64,000 bases of DNA from Rhytidiadelphus loreus (GCA_947034895.1 OX344763.1:74543093-74607092); one strand, 5' to 3'. Numbered from the stretch's first letter, positions 1-11,125 are shown. Notes: generated by a model not told the origin, from the letters alone. A program made the numbers and translations.

Positions 1-1
1 C

Positions 2-1086
2 TGGGAGGAGGCATCTGCAAGCCAGAGACGAAAGTCTACGGATCCGGCAACCAGAGGTAAACTTTCGGGTCCCTTCCTCACGCAGGATGTAACGGTCTGG
101 GAAGGACCGCGCTTCTTCGAGTGCGGAGAAGAGTGGATCTGGACCGCGAAGATGTACCACAACCGACTCACATACATTGTATTGGGGTTGACAGATGTGA
201 TTCAATGCGATCCGGAGAAGTTGGTGGATGTGCTGAAGACGCTGCCTCTAGAGAAAGAGTGGAACGAGATGAGGATGGAGATCCGGAAACTCAAGACGGA
301 ATGGGAGGAGTTGATTGCGAAACTCAACTGGACGGAAGGGGAGCTGCACCAGTCCCAGGAGGCAACGCAGAAGGCCCACCAGGCATTCCAAACCTTCCAG
401 AAGTGGATAGTGAGTCCGGTCGACCTCTATAAGAAGGCAATACTCTATGATGAGATGTAGAAGACATCCGCTGCCCTCACCAATACCAAGATAGTCCGGA
501 TTATGGTGGAGATGGCTGGCAGAATGGGGGCGTCGTTGAAGGAGTTCCGGTCCATGATGGCGAACATGGATCCAAACAAGCCCCTCGACTTTGGTGGTTT
601 TCCGGAAGTCCCGGATGTCATTGCAACTCCATCAACGCAACCACCAATCTCACTAGCAAAACGGACAGGTCAGTTTGGGTCACTGATTAATATCGTAACC
701 GGAGGAGGACAGAGTCCCACATTTCCGGATACAGGGATTCCGGTCTGTAGCAGCCTGGACACCCGGATTGAACTCGTACAAAATCTAGCACGCACGCATT
801 CGGAGTAGTTCGCAGATATCGAGCCTCCTCCGCCCGAACCAATGCCTACACCGGATCCTATTCACATAGAGATCTCGAAGGAGGTGGAGGTGGAGGAGGA
901 TCCGAAGTCTTTGGTAAAGCGGACCGATCTCTGGTCCATATGGACGATATGGAGTCAGACAGTCCCCCTGTCCGGAAGACCTCGATCATCACCCGGGCAT
1001 CCCTTCGGACACCACAAGGCAAGACCAGCACCCGGGGACAGTTAGGGTTTGACAGTAGTTCGAAGAAACAGCGGAAGGGAAAGTAG
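2..1086 (+). pseudogene. Coiled-coil transposon-like ORF, 3' part, broken
   Basis: Frame 2 is open from the first bases of the window, so the gene is cut by the left edge. The first ATG in this frame (152) is probably internal. In-frame TAG codons lie at 458-460 and 806-808, and after about 885-905 the coding signal moves to another frame, ending in a basic tail (KKQRKGK) at TAG 1084-1086. The stretch around residues 25-100 after the ATG is rich in E, K, W and heptad-like spacing (KEWNEMRMEIRKLKTEWEEL), which suggests a coiled coil. A Pro/Thr-rich linker follows. I do not recognise a catalytic domain. A long acidic/basic ORF followed by an LTR-like non-coding block suggests the end of a retroelement or transposon accessory protein, but that is inference. 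CCG/CGG codons are common here, unlike the AT-rich DNA further along. Confidence 0.5.
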
Positions 1087-2146
1087 GTAGTTAAATTGTT
1101 AGTATTTTCAGTTGTTCATTTTGTTAGTCTGGAGTTCTGGATATTCATGCAGAACCCGGATCCCGGATTTTTAGGCTTTGTATTCAGTTATCTTATCCTC
1201 TTGGATTTTTAGGGCAGTTTAGGATTGGGTGGAGCGGTGCTTTCCGTGAGATTTCCGGCATGTAGTTTTCTTTTAAAAGGGAGGGCCTACTTGTGGTCCC
1301 TCATTCCTTTTCTTGCTATTCCTTGTTTTGAGCAGTAAATATATTTTTGCATTATCTATCTTTTTACTCATTGCCTTAATTTTTCATGTGTGTCCTTGGG
1401 TTCCTTTTCCTTGTGCATATAAGGTTGTGAGGGGCGTCTTTTGAAGGTTTTGGCTGAAGGGTAGAGAGGTGGTAAGGAGGAATCCAGATTCAGGGTTTTT
1501 CCGAATCTGAGAACTGTGTATGTGTCTAGGGAAGGGATTTAGAATTGTAAAGGAGTTGTGCGAAATCTAGAGTTAGTGGTGTGGGTGCGAGTCCGGAAGG
1601 CCGGGGAGGGTTTCGTGCGGAGATAAGCAACTGCCTGTGGAAAACCCTCACTCAACCGAAAGGTCTGCCGGCTTACGAATCAAGTTGAAGTTCTGGTACC
1701 AAACCCCGTCTCAGTTTCCGGGTAAGTTCTGTATTTGTCGTTGTAGTAAAGAGGGTCGAGTCGTATTCTGCGTGACCTGCTTCTGGAGGAATCCGAAGTT
1801 GTGAGGGTGAGCCAGTCCGTACCTTGTTTATGACGGAAAGTATCTTTGGGTCCGTGTCATTAGGAAGTTAGAGTTAAAGTGACATAAAAAGGAGTGGTGA
1901 TGTCCCTACCCCTCTTAGAAAAGCAAATGAGGACACTCTGAGGGTAAAACAGAGGTATAACAAACTGGTTTAGAGTTACGGATTTGGTGATGGGTGAGAT
2001 CCGGATCCGGTAGAGAGTTAAAAAAGGTGTAGAATCCGGGTGAGGATTGGAATTTGAAGAGATTTACGTTGAAATCGGATTAGAAGGAGTTTAGAACACC
2101 CTCTGAGGTTCCCTGGGACGATATTCCGTGTCATTTTACAACGTAA
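1087..2146. other. Non-coding block after the first ORF, LTR- or UTR-like
   Basis: No supported gene. A purine-rich stretch (about 1062-1084) ends the preceding ORF and could be a polypurine tract. Around 1271-1287 there is a TATA-like TTTTAAAAGGGAGGG box, followed by T-rich DNA. TCCGGA-type sites recur throughout. I found no second copy to prove a long terminal repeat, so the LTR reading is tentative. Confidence 0.3.
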
Positions 2147-4146
2147 TTGTGGCTAAGAGCGCTTACTACCGTACTGCGCGTACGACAAGGGTTTAATCGG
2201 ATTCGGGATGGCACAAAAAGAATCCACTTCATTGAGAATTGTCAGTGCGTGTGTGATGTGTGCCTCTTTCGAGTGGAAGAAGAAGCAAAGTGTCAAGCAC
2301 ATCTGAAGACATATGCAGGCACAACAGCGTTGTGGCAACAAAGTGTTTGCCCTAAGCCTGAGAACAAAGAGTGGCATGCTTTGCAATGTGTCATGGGTAC
2401 GTGCGGAAATTGTGGTATTTTAAAGCTTCTGATTTGCGCACTTGAGTTATCATCGTCTTCAAATGTAAGTTGGAAGTGTTTTGAGAATGAAATCATTGGA
2501 GTGACACGGGATGGAAAGCCCTGGAAGAGGATTGTCGAGGTATACAAAGAGACCTCTCCACAAGTGTTCTTTAAATACTTTAAGTCCAAACTGCCCTAGT
2601 TCGTGAAGCACAACTTCGTTGCAAGGTGGAAGGACGACCACTGCAAGCGTTTTATACAAAGTTTGGGCAAAGATGTGATTTTGTCACACATTGATTTCAC
2701 TGAGAACTACACTTTTGAGATTCAAAATTAGATCCAGAGCATGTATTGGTGCTCCACACAAATCAATATCCTTGTTTACATCATGTATCTCTTTAAACCA
2801 GACTAAGTTATGGTGAAGGAATCCCACTTCTACATAACTGATGATGAAAAGCACGATTCCCTTTTTGTACAGCATTGCTTGATGCAACATTGGCGATGGC
2901 TAGAGTCTCAAGGTACGCTTAACATTGTCCCAAGTTCTGCATTGACCATATCGCTTTCTCATTCGCTCTACATGCATAGTTCTTACATGAAATAGTTAAT
3001 TGTGGGTGGCACGGAACTCTTTGACTATGATGCGTGTATATTGTAAAAGTTTCGCTCTGTATAGATTTTGTATAACATTTGTAAATGTTACGGAGTGTAT
3101 TGATATTTGTAGATTGCATTGACAGGGATTTGACTGAAGCACCACGTCGTTTGGTCCGACGGCTGTGCGGGGCAGTTCAAGGGTGCCCGACCATTTTATT
3201 TTGTGGCCAGATATCCAGGCCTGACAAATGGATGCACTATGAACTGGAATTTTTTTGGAACGGGTCACAAGAAGGGAGAGTGGGACGGAGCTGGTGCTGT
3301 CGTGAAGCGCGCTCTAAGGCAGTCCTAATTGCACAATACTTGGAGGAGGATGCAAAACGCCCACGATGTAGTGGCATTTTTGAATGAGACTATGAGAGGG
3401 ATTGTGGATACAATCTTCGAAAAGATTGGCATCAAAGAGGTTCAGAGATACTTCTGGGAAATACCGAAGGACGCCACAAGAGAGCGCAGTTACCATTGCG
3501 AGACTATCTCAGGCTCCCAGGCCTTGCATTCAATTACTCTTTTGTTGTTGTGGACCCAATGCAACTTTTTGTGCGTAAATTATCGTGCTTCTGTGTTTAT
3601 TGCATTGACGGCAATTTCATCAACTGCGTTAACAAGTCTCATGTTGAAAACTGGGATTTGGTAAAGTTGAAGCCATACGATCTCCAACTAGTTGCTAACC
3701 AAATGACGGACCACAACGCTGCAGATGGTGAAGATTGGGAGGAGGGCGTGGAAGGCGAGGCATTTGGCGATCTCATTCGGCTAGGTGACAACTTTGTTGT
3801 CCCTACTGTAGAAGGCAATAGCAAGGGAGTGGAGTTCTATATTTTACAATGTACGAGGGAAAAGTATGAGGTAGAACGTGGATTCAAATGTGCTTGGGGC
3901 CCGGAGTTTGAAGCTGGTGACTTCATCATACGGGGTACTTACTATCAAAAGTGGAACAATGGGTACGTTCATCTAGGCAACTCACAACCAGCCCATATTG
4001 ATGCACACCTTGTGGTACATGGAAAATTTGTTATGATTCTGAAGCTAGGTAGGCGGAAAGGTGGGGAGGTTACTTATGACATAAGTGACAACAACCTTGC
4101 TACTATCAGAGCCGGATTACATCGGTTTAGGGAGGAAGAGGACTAG
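2147..4146 (+). pseudogene. Plant-type transposase-like protein (SDGCxGQFK type), degenerate
   Basis: Recognisable from a Cys-rich N-terminal part (CVMGTCGNCG), then DFTENY near 2690, ITDDEKHDSLFVQH near 2840, SDGCAGQFKG near 3155-3185, and FFGTGHKKGEWDGAGAVVKR near 3245-3310. The C-terminal part from 3545 to 4146 is a conserved acidic and barrel-like tail. This is a widespread family of plant transposase-like proteins. The spaced acidic residues (DFTENY, SDG, WDGAG) fit an RNase H-like DDE/D core, which is my inference. A likely intron occupies 2913-3125 (GTACGC...GACAG). In-frame stops lie at 2597 (TAG), about 2728 (TAG), 2804 (TAA), 3131 (TGA, in a position compatible with CGA) and 3326 (TAA). 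A frameshift sits near 3526-3550 in a T/G run. The 5' end is missing. It is a dead copy. Confidence 0.75.
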
Positions 4147-5221
4147 TGACTTTACTTCTATAAGTACTTAGAGATACTTTGTATACAATTCCTTACATTT
4201 TTTATAAATTTATACGCTTTGTAAAATTGTGTACTTGGTTATTTGGGTTTGTCCGCTAAGTCTAAGGTTGCAACTCCAAAGCTTAATTGTTGTTCATGTC
4301 CATGTGTTTTTTGAACCAAATGCGATGGAAAAGACGCGGAGTAAATCAATTCAATAGGCAGGATTGTGGTGTCGACCAGTGCATTGAATTTTTCTTTGCA
4401 TAGTGTGGAAACTGTGCACAACTATTTTTTTTATAAATACTAAGAGATACGTTTTATACAATTCCATACATTTTGCACAATTTCATACTCTTTGTATACA
4501 ACTGTACTCGTTATTTTTGTCTATTTGTTGAATCTACCATTGCTGCTCCTAATCTGGCTGATCAAGTGCAGTAGAGGACGTCCAAAGTAATATTTACTCG
4601 TTTCCAATTCAACTTACGGTCCTGTCTGACTCTTCATCTACAGTTTTGTACTTTTTATACAAATTTGACAAAGGTGAAACCCTGCATACTAAACTTGGCC
4701 TTCTCAGAAGACTCCTCACTACGTCTCTCTTCCTTAGTCTCTATCTTCTTGCAGCACAGAGCACAGGGTTCAAAACCGAACTCAAAACCGCTCTTCCAAA
4801 CTCCAACCAACAAAGCTCCCATTTATTTGAATTCCGCTTAGTAAAGTTACAAAGGAAACGCAACTTCATTCCGGATTCTAGGCTGATATGGGAAATGCAA
4901 ATTACCTTCGTACATCGGAGCCAAGTGGCGTGCAAATAGGGCAGGTGAAAAAAACCCGAAGCTCTAGGCCGTTTGAGCTGGAGCGAGGTTGGTGGGTCCC
5001 GCCTCAAGTGTGGGAAGGCAAACCGAGCCCTCACTACGCCCCATGTGCCTTCTTGCTTCCTACTCACCACTAACTGATGTTCACCTTCTCGTTTCCAATT
5101 CACTGTCGTCGCTACTTTAGATATGTCATTCGCTTTGGTGTTCGCCTTCTCCTTTCTAGTCTTGTACCTAAGTTTGGCTTCTTATTTTCAATCTTTTAGT
5201 AGTTGAATTTGCGGTGTGGAG
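4147..5221. other. AT-rich intergenic DNA, no gene seen
   Basis: No coding frame with family-like sequence. There are repeated short motifs of the type TTTATACAATTCCATACATTTTG after the transposase tail (4150-4520), and a more GC-balanced stretch at 4690-5080 with chance ORFs on both strands. It may hold the promoter of the PIP-box ORF. Confidence 0.4.
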
Positions 5222-5551
5222 ATGTCTAGCCGTAATTGTACACTTGTTCAACAATCCATCACAGATTACTTTCCATTTCGTACCACTAGACTAGTTCAAC
5301 AATGCATCACGGCTTACTTCCCATTTTGTAGTACTAGAGAGTTTGATTCTTTGGTTACTTCAATGGAAGGATCGTATGTTTCAGAAACACCAAGGTCCCA
5401 ACAAGGCAACATTGCGTACTACCTAGGACTTTGTAGTCCTAGACACATGTCTACTACTACTGTCGTCAAAAGCAACGAGGCACTGTTTGAGCGAGCAATG
5501 GCGACTAAAGACCCTACAGTCATGACTGAGTCCGTTAATCAAAGTATGTAA
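5222..5551 (+). CDS. Small ORF with two tandem PIP-box motifs
   Basis: The ATG at 5222 gives 109 residues ending at TAA 5549-5551. Residues about 9-31 are an internal duplication: LVQQSITDYFPFRTTR followed by LVQQCITAYFPFCSTR. Each half contains a textbook PCNA-interacting PIP box (Q-x-x-I-x-x-Y-F: QQSITDYF and QQCITAYF). PIP boxes recruit proteins to the replication clamp and are known in DNA-replication and repair proteins and in some transposases. The rest is Ser/Thr-rich with no domain I know. A GTATGT donor-like site at 5544 overlaps the end, so this may be the first exon of a longer gene, perhaps continuing to the ORF at 6.4-6.9 kb. Function is inferred from the motif alone. Confidence 0.45.
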   Translation: MSSRNCTLVQQSITDYFPFRTTRLVQQCITAYFPFCSTREFDSLVTSMEGSYVSETPRSQQGNIAYYLGLCSPRHMSTTTVVKSNEALFERAMATKDPTVMTESVNQSM

Positions 5552-5959
5552 AGGTTTGTATACACAATTCCTATTAGTTTCATTTCACTTAAATTTCAAC
5601 TTACCTATTGCATTAATTTTTAGGGTGCTATGCTATACCCATTGTAGTCGTTCATTGCATTGAACTTGAGTGAACTTGAATGTAGGATGATCATAGCGTA
5701 TACTTTCAAGTGCTTATACACTGTACATTGGCAGAAGTGGAGGTGAGGTTTGGGATGTAGTATCTATAACCACTATGTCAGTTTCCTCATCTCCTTATAC
5801 GTCGTCAATTTCTGTAGTGGTTCATGTACTAGTTTCATACGTGGGATACTTGTTGTACTATGACTACTTCATTTGTACTGCAGTAGTGAGTGAAAAGAAT
5901 GTTCTTAGAGTGTTGCACTATCATCCAATGGTTCCAACAGTAAGGAATGTACTAATTGT

Positions 5960-6330
5960 AACTGAAGTTCAGCATTCAAAATTGTTGTAATACATTCAAT
6001 TATGAAATTGCAATGTTTGTAGTGTTTGTATTAGGATTCAGAATGGTTAGAAAACATTCAAATTTGAAATTGTAGTGTTTGTAGTGTTTGTATTAGGATT
6101 TAGAATTGTTGGAATACAATCAATTCTAAAATTGTAGTGTTCGTAGTGTTTGTAGTAGGACAATTGCATTTGTACTGATAGTAGTGAGTGAAAAGAATGT
6201 TCGTATGTTGCTGTACTACCATTATATGCTTCCAATAGTAAATACTGTACGAATCGTAATAGAGGTTTAGAGTTTAGAGTTCTTGAACTACATTATTGTA
6301 ATGTCTGTAGTATATGTAATTACTTTAGTA
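5960..6330 (+). repeat. Short tandem and dispersed repeat rich in TTTGTAGTGTTTGTA
   Basis: Three imperfect copies of a ~60-70 bp unit start near 5995, 6055 and 6115, built around AAATTGTAGTGTTTGTAGTGTTTG followed by a TTAGGATTTAGAATTGTT-type segment. Shorter relatives of the neighbouring sequence (CAGTAGTGAGTGAAAAGAATGTTC) occur at 5881 and 6180. No coding potential. Confidence 0.55.
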
Positions 6331-6388
6331 CAAGTCAATCCTCAGAGAACAATCAGAGTACGAAAACTGTAGATGTATGTTTTAAAGT

Positions 6389-6893
6389 ATGTTGAGTCGG
6401 ACCTTAGTCGTACTAGTAGTAGTACAAAATGAACTTCTAGTACTAGTACACCAATTACAAGTGGAATGTCCATTGTCGGGAAGCTTGCACTCACAGTCTA
6501 TCATTTTTCTTATGGATTTGGAATTGCAGGTGACATTCAATTTCTGCCAAGGAGATGTCTTGGTATGTGGTTCCTGGTTCCTTTTTTTCTACTCCGATGC
6601 CCTTTTTTTCTTTTGCCTTCCCTTCCAAATTGCGAGGCTAACCTTGTTTTGTCTTCTTTGATTTTGCCGTTGGACAGATTGCTGTGGAGGTTACAATGTC
6701 TCCCCTTTCCAATTGGAAGACTCAGTTGCGTTGGTACCTTCTAGAGGTGGAGAGGCGCAAGGGAAAACTTCCCTATTTTTGTTGTGATGAATTCAGAGCG
6801 CTTCTATTGAGAGGAGACGGAGAGAAATTAGAGTGGACAGTAGTTGCAACTAATGAGTTCAAGTCTATAGAATTCTGTACAAACATTCAGTAA
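6389..6893 (+). CDS. Possible two-exon gene, unknown
   Basis: An open frame from 6389 can be joined across a GTATGT...GGACAG intron (about 6562-6678) to a second exon reading IAVEVTMSPLSNWKTQLRWYLLEV in the same phase, ending at TAA about 6891-6893. The second exon has a charged, protein-like composition (KLEWTVVATNEFKSIEFC). I recognise no family. It might be the 3' exon of the PIP-box ORF upstream, because the spacing and strand fit, but the join is not proven. Both parts could also be chance ORFs. Confidence 0.25.
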
Positions 6894-7526
6894 GATAATA
6901 GGAATGTACCAAGCTATGAAGACAAAGTGTTTGAGCATAGGAAATCGAAGTACTATTTCAATGACTATCACAGGGGGGCTACAACAGTACTTCCTCGTCC
7001 TTATACACCTTAACAACAATTATTGGTAGATTCTGTAGTATGGGATGTAGTAGCAAAAGGGTCAAAATGCCCCTCACTATGACTCACATGGTAGGGTGAT
7101 TTTGTTTTTTTAAAGTTCAATCTCAAAGAAGTTGTAGAGTTGGTTCATAGAGTGCATGTATGTTTAGAATTCATCAGTAAATTTTTGACACTTCAATAAA
7201 CATATACTCGAAGGATGTGAATACACGTTGTTCACAAGTCTGAGTTGTCATGGTCCTTTGCAACTCATGCATATACTATAACCTACGTACCATTTTGTAC
7301 AAAATATACAAACCTTGCTAAGATGTACAAAATGAAACATGGCAATGCCTTCTGTAAGCAATCCTTGTCATTAGCTGCCTTATTGTTGGCATAGGAACGT
7401 CTTGTCTTTCAACGTTGAAGCTTTCCAAAAGTAACACAAATATCAACATGTTTTTGGCGATTATCCATACATCCGAGACTATTGTTCATTCAGAAATTCA
7501 CCACATTAGATTATCTACAATACAGC
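6894..7526. other. Intergenic, no gene seen
   Basis: AT-rich DNA with several copies of the TTGTACAAAATATACAAA type of motif near 7290-7340. The reading frame on the plus strand at 7415-7624 overlaps the post-SET end of the minus-strand SUVR-like gene and is an antisense shadow. Confidence 0.4.
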
Positions 7527-9196
7527 CTATGGCATCAGTGCATGAATTGAGTGATCGTCAATTACTGTGTCATGGCAGTGAGTGCTACCACACTTACAAT
7601 GGAAGGGAACTACAACATCTATAGCTTTGATTTCTAGCATTTTGAAGCTTAGCCATAATCCCAAGTCAATTCTTCCAACGGTGGAATGTCTACTTGTGCA
7701 AAGAATGCAACACGGTAGAGTCTTGGGTCTGAGCTGCTCATTTTGATTGGCACATCAACGAGGTTGGCGTCTTCACATCTACGTACAAACAAGCCACTAC
7801 ATATAATGAGATTCAAAACAACACAAGTACATTCAATCCTGAATTTGCATAATACTCGTCGCAACAAAAGCAGTTCAAAATCACAAAGTACAAAGTATGG
7901 CAAATACCTGTGGTTGAGAAATCTACTGACATTTCCCAAAAAAGTGTTGTCTATGCACAATGCCACCTCATTGGTTGCCACTTCCTCAGATTTCCAATCA
8001 ACATCAAGTGCTAGCGTGAAATCCTCTGATTTTCCCAACTTTGAAAAAGCCTTGCGTTGCATGAGCTCAGCATTTGTAACGATCTCTCCTACATATTCGA
8101 AGAGAAAAGTCCCCTTGAGGATTTGCTTCTTTGTCCGTAGGCCCAGGGTTGTCCCCGTCAAGTCTTGTCCGTTCGTCAGGATGTCCGGACGGACGTAAGG
8201 ATTCAACCCTGGCGTCCGTCGGGATTACAAAAAATTTTTTTTTTTTTTTTTTTTTTCTTTTTTTTCGCTGGACGGTCCGCCCGTCGACCTGGACGGGTGG
8301 TGTGTCGACCTGGACGGGTAGTCCGTCCACTGGGACGGTCAGATTGTCGACTTGAACGGTGGACGGACTGGCCATCCAAGTCAACGGATAGACCGTCCAA
8401 GAAAAAAAAAAAAAAAAAATTTTTTTTGACGACTTGGCTGTTCACTGGTTTGCTCCAGGGTGACAAACTGGCTGTCAAAAAAAAAAATTTTTTTTTTTTT
8501 TTTTTGGACTAACGGCAATACTGACGCGTCAGGACGGACGTGTCATGACATCTAGACGTGAAAAGCCCACGTCACGTCCGGATAGACAACCCTATGTAGG
8601 CCCCAACCCTTCTCTCCAGTCCAAAAAACCTCAATGGGAATGCGCAATCCCTTCTGAACAACTCTATTGCCACAGGAACTACCGCAGCTACAAGAGTCAT
8701 TGCATTCTTGAACAAAAACCTTGTTGATATGACTAGAGCAAGCAAAACCCTGCTCCCCAAAACATTGTCCATTGTAGAAAGACGTCTCTTCCGACAATAC
8801 CTGTACAAGTCATTACAGTCAATACCAATTGTACAAATTGTACAAATCACTACAATATCAATATGCAAGCTACATTGTATGACTGTATAGGTAGCCAATA
8901 AAAAATGTATACAACTACGAAATTAGCTCTACCCTTTTTATTCAAGAAAAACTTACATTTTGGTTTAGGATGGATGTTCATAAACGACCTCGTTTGTCAT
9001 ATGCCAAACAAGAAAGTTTTTTCACCCCACAGCAGCATGCGTGCCCATGACAAGTACGCTCAGCACATTGGCAAGGATCGGGGAGATCGGCTTTTACTTC
9101 AGCCAGATTCTTAGATGCAACCGTAAATAGTCTGGACCGAGAACAATACGTAAATTCTTTTAAAGCATGGAATTCCATGCTTGTCACACATACCAT
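7527..9196 (-). pseudogene. SUVR-like histone lysine methyltransferase, pre-SET/SET/post-SET part
   Basis: Plant SUVR-type enzymes methylate histone H3 in the nucleus. The visible order is a Cys-rich pre-SET exon (about 9100-8990, CQCAER...ACCCG), a second pre-SET segment (8799 down, ECNDSCSCGSSCGNRVVQ), the SET core (FEYVGEIVTN, then ALCIDNTFLGNVSRFLNHR), an intron at 7779-7907 (GTATTT...TAG) that joins FLNHR to CEDANLVDVPI, and ELTWDYG. A post-SET CKCGSTHC cluster is encoded at 7596-7575 but in another frame, so one base has been lost or gained after WDYG, or an unusual splice is used. It then ends at TAG 7527-7529. The SET exon is interrupted by a MITE at 8144-8594 between GWGL and RTKKQ. 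Upstream exons are uncertain (see 9554-11125). Core SET motifs are intact, but the locus is probably disabled. Confidence 0.8.
8144..8594. mobile_element. hAT-like MITE, 451 bp, inside the SET exon
   Basis: The ends are CAGGGTTGTC at 8144-8153 and the inverted GACAACCCTA at 8585-8594. They are flanked by an 8-bp target duplication, CGTAGGCC (8136-8143) and TGTAGGCC (8595-8602), differing by one C-to-T change at a CpG. An 8-bp duplication and CAGGG/TAGGG ends are the hAT hallmark. The inside is fold-back, rich in GGACGG/CCGTCC, with three long T or A runs (8236-8270, 8401-8430, 8478-8505), and has no transposase. Removing element plus one duplication restores the SUVR-like frame across GGCCTACG, which dates the insertion after the gene. 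Confidence 0.9.
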
Positions 9197-9332
9197 GATT
9201 GGAACTCTTTCTAATCCATTGGATAAGTTGCCTGCATCATACCAAAATTGTTCCTATGGACAGAAATACACCCTCAAAAACATGTAAGCTTCTAGTAGAG
9301 AATTTAATATTCTAGGTTAAGGGAACTGTAAA

Positions 9333-9553
9333 TTAAACATTATGGGGGCGAGAGGTTGGTGTCGAGGCTGGTGTTGATTTGCTCACTTTGGGTCTTTTGG
9401 ACTTCAACTTTGTTTTAGTCCATGGTTTCTGCCCCGTATCTTTAGATCTCCACCTCTTCTTCCTACATTCCACAGAAAGCATATTTGTAACACTTGTACG
9501 TTCTGCTTGTATGTTGTAGACATAAAAAAATGACAAAGGTCTCAAAGGATAGA
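9333..9553 (-). other. Possible basic exon of the SUVR-like gene
   Basis: A minus-strand segment after an AG at about 9462 reads KKRWRSKDTGQKPWTKTKLK followed by a Ser/Thr/Pro-rich tail. The composition fits the basic linker found ahead of pre-SET domains, and the strand matches, but there is no conserved domain and no proven splice. Low confidence. Confidence 0.2.
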
Positions 9554-10254
9554 TTATCTAAATTTTTTTTCCGGTGTTGATTTAGCAGCCTCATCTTCGC
9601 CTTCTTTTCTGCGGGCTTCTGCATCCCCTCCCTCTCCGATATTAGTGTCCTTGCCTCCCCCAATTCCACCCGTGGTTTTGTCATCCTTGTCTTTCTCGGT
9701 GTTAGGGCCTTCTTCCCCTCCAACTTCCCCTCCTAAACCGTCCACGACATCCGCTGTGCCAACAGGGGCTTCTACAGGTACACCTCCCTGACTGACCGCT
9801 AATATGCCTTCCACTACCTTGGCAATGGCCTCTTCTCCCAAGGTCCTAACACTGGCTTCAGCAGCAACAATGACTATCACATGGGCTTTGTCAGTAGAGG
9901 TGACATTGCATTCATTACGAACGGGAACAATGGTTTCACAATCAATGACTTGTGGCATGCAGTCCGTTGAAGCCCCTTCCACAACAGTGGCCTCTACTCT
10001 CCCCTTGCCGTCGTAAGCCGCTTCCACAACGGTGGACTCAACCTTCCCCTCTTTGCTAGGGTGTTCTTCAACAGCGGTGGACTCGACCCTCCCCTCGCCG
10101 TCGTAAGCCCTTTCCACAACGGTGGACTCAATCCTCCCCTCACTATCAAGGTATTCCTCATTCCCGCAGCGTCTACCATCACCATCTTGGTTTGTTTTCC
10201 GAGATACTATCCGGAAAGTGGACCGGCTTACACAATCCAAACACAACGAACTGT
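9554..10254 (-). CDS. Acidic repeat ORF, possible upstream exon of the SUVR-like gene
   Basis: An open minus-strand frame follows an acceptor-like TATACAG near 10255. It contains four imperfect 14-17-residue repeats of the form EGRIESTVVE..YDGEGRVEST (about 10165-9965), then a Gly/Glu/Lys-rich acidic stretch ending in TPEKKFR. It is low-complexity and probably disordered. Position and strand suit the variable N-terminal region of the SUVR-like gene. Nothing catalytic is visible. The repeats are also visible at DNA level as GGTGGACTC blocks on the plus strand. Confidence 0.3.
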
Positions 10255-10669
10255 ATAGGTTTGTACACAATATACATTTTCTAGATATGGGTCTACATTT
10301 CAGAAAGAGCAGATTTTCAAAATGCATTTATCCTCATATTTAGTAAAATATATACAAAAGAGGTACACAAAATATAGTTTACCACTACACCTCTACATTC
10401 AAAACAGAATACATTCAAAAAAAATTCTCGATTTATACATTTGTTCCGATTTCGTTGAAAAATGTAATGTCTAGCAAGAATGATTTAAATCTATCAAGTT
10501 TCATCTAGGGATCTTGACCTATGTCTCTTCCTTCGACCCTCCCTACATCCTAGAAACACACATCAAATATATGTAGAAACCAAAACGCACATTGCAATAT
10601 AGTGAGTAAGTTGTGAAAAATACAAATACCCTACAAGAAAGGATTGAAAGAACCAACATAAGGTAAGGT

Positions 10670-11125
10670 TCACGGATTATACCCAATTGTGTGCACTTCG
10701 GATGTCTGAATTGCCGTCGTACATTCTTCACAACCCATACAAAAACTGTCACAACAACCTCGTACCACCAAACCCTCCTCTCCATCTCCGGTAGTGTCTA
10801 TAGTGGATCGGAGTGGCTCCATCCTACATTCCGACAGAGCATATTCTAAACCCAGTACGCAACGTGTTGTGGCGGGTACACAACCAAAAACAACAACAAA
10901 TGTATTCAAAGAAACAAAATCAATACCCAGTTGTTGTTGTTGTTGTTGTTCTTGTTGATAATGCAGCCTGTGCTTGTTCTTCGAGCCTAGATGCAGGACC
11001 ATGTACTCCACTGCTTCCCCAAAATAAGCTGGGTTGTTCCACAGGGATCCCTTTTTCATTGCCATCTCCCCCTCCTCCTCCATCCGAGGAAACACACGCT
11101 GCACAAATACACCGTCTTTAATACC
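10670..11125 (-). CDS. poly-Gln ORF, possible 5' exon of the SUVR-like gene
   Basis: After a TTTATAG acceptor-like site (about 11119-11125) the minus strand reads GIKDGVFVQRVFPRMEEEG, then WNNPAYFGEAVEYM, then QQEQQQQQQ, and later a Cys-rich stretch. The first part has a faint resemblance to the helical WIYLD region at the N terminus of SUVR proteins (V..V.P......W....Y..AV), which is suggestive only. The Gln run comes from the (GTT)n microsatellite at about 10930-10958. Splicing to the pre-SET exons is not shown. Confidence 0.25.
   Translation of the reverse strand, partial: GIKDGVFVQRVFPRMEEEGEMAMKKGSLWNNPAYFGEAVEYMVLHLGSKNKHRLHYQQEQQQQQQLGIDFVSLNTFVVVFGCVPATTRCVLGLEYALSECRMEPLRSTIDTTGDGEEGLVVRGCCDSFCMGCEECTTAIQTSEVHTIGYNP
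10930..10958 (+). repeat. (GTT)n microsatellite
   Basis: Nine or so GTT/CTT triplets in a row. Read on the minus strand they give a glutamine run (AAC/CAA/GAA phases) inside the ORF described at 10670-11125. Confidence 0.85.

Noticed and set aside
4741..5103. 120-residue minus-strand ORF
   Set aside because: No protein-like conservation; overlapped by other chance ORFs.
7743..8198. Plus-strand ORF over the SET domain
   Set aside because: Antisense shadow of the conserved SET exon and its intron.
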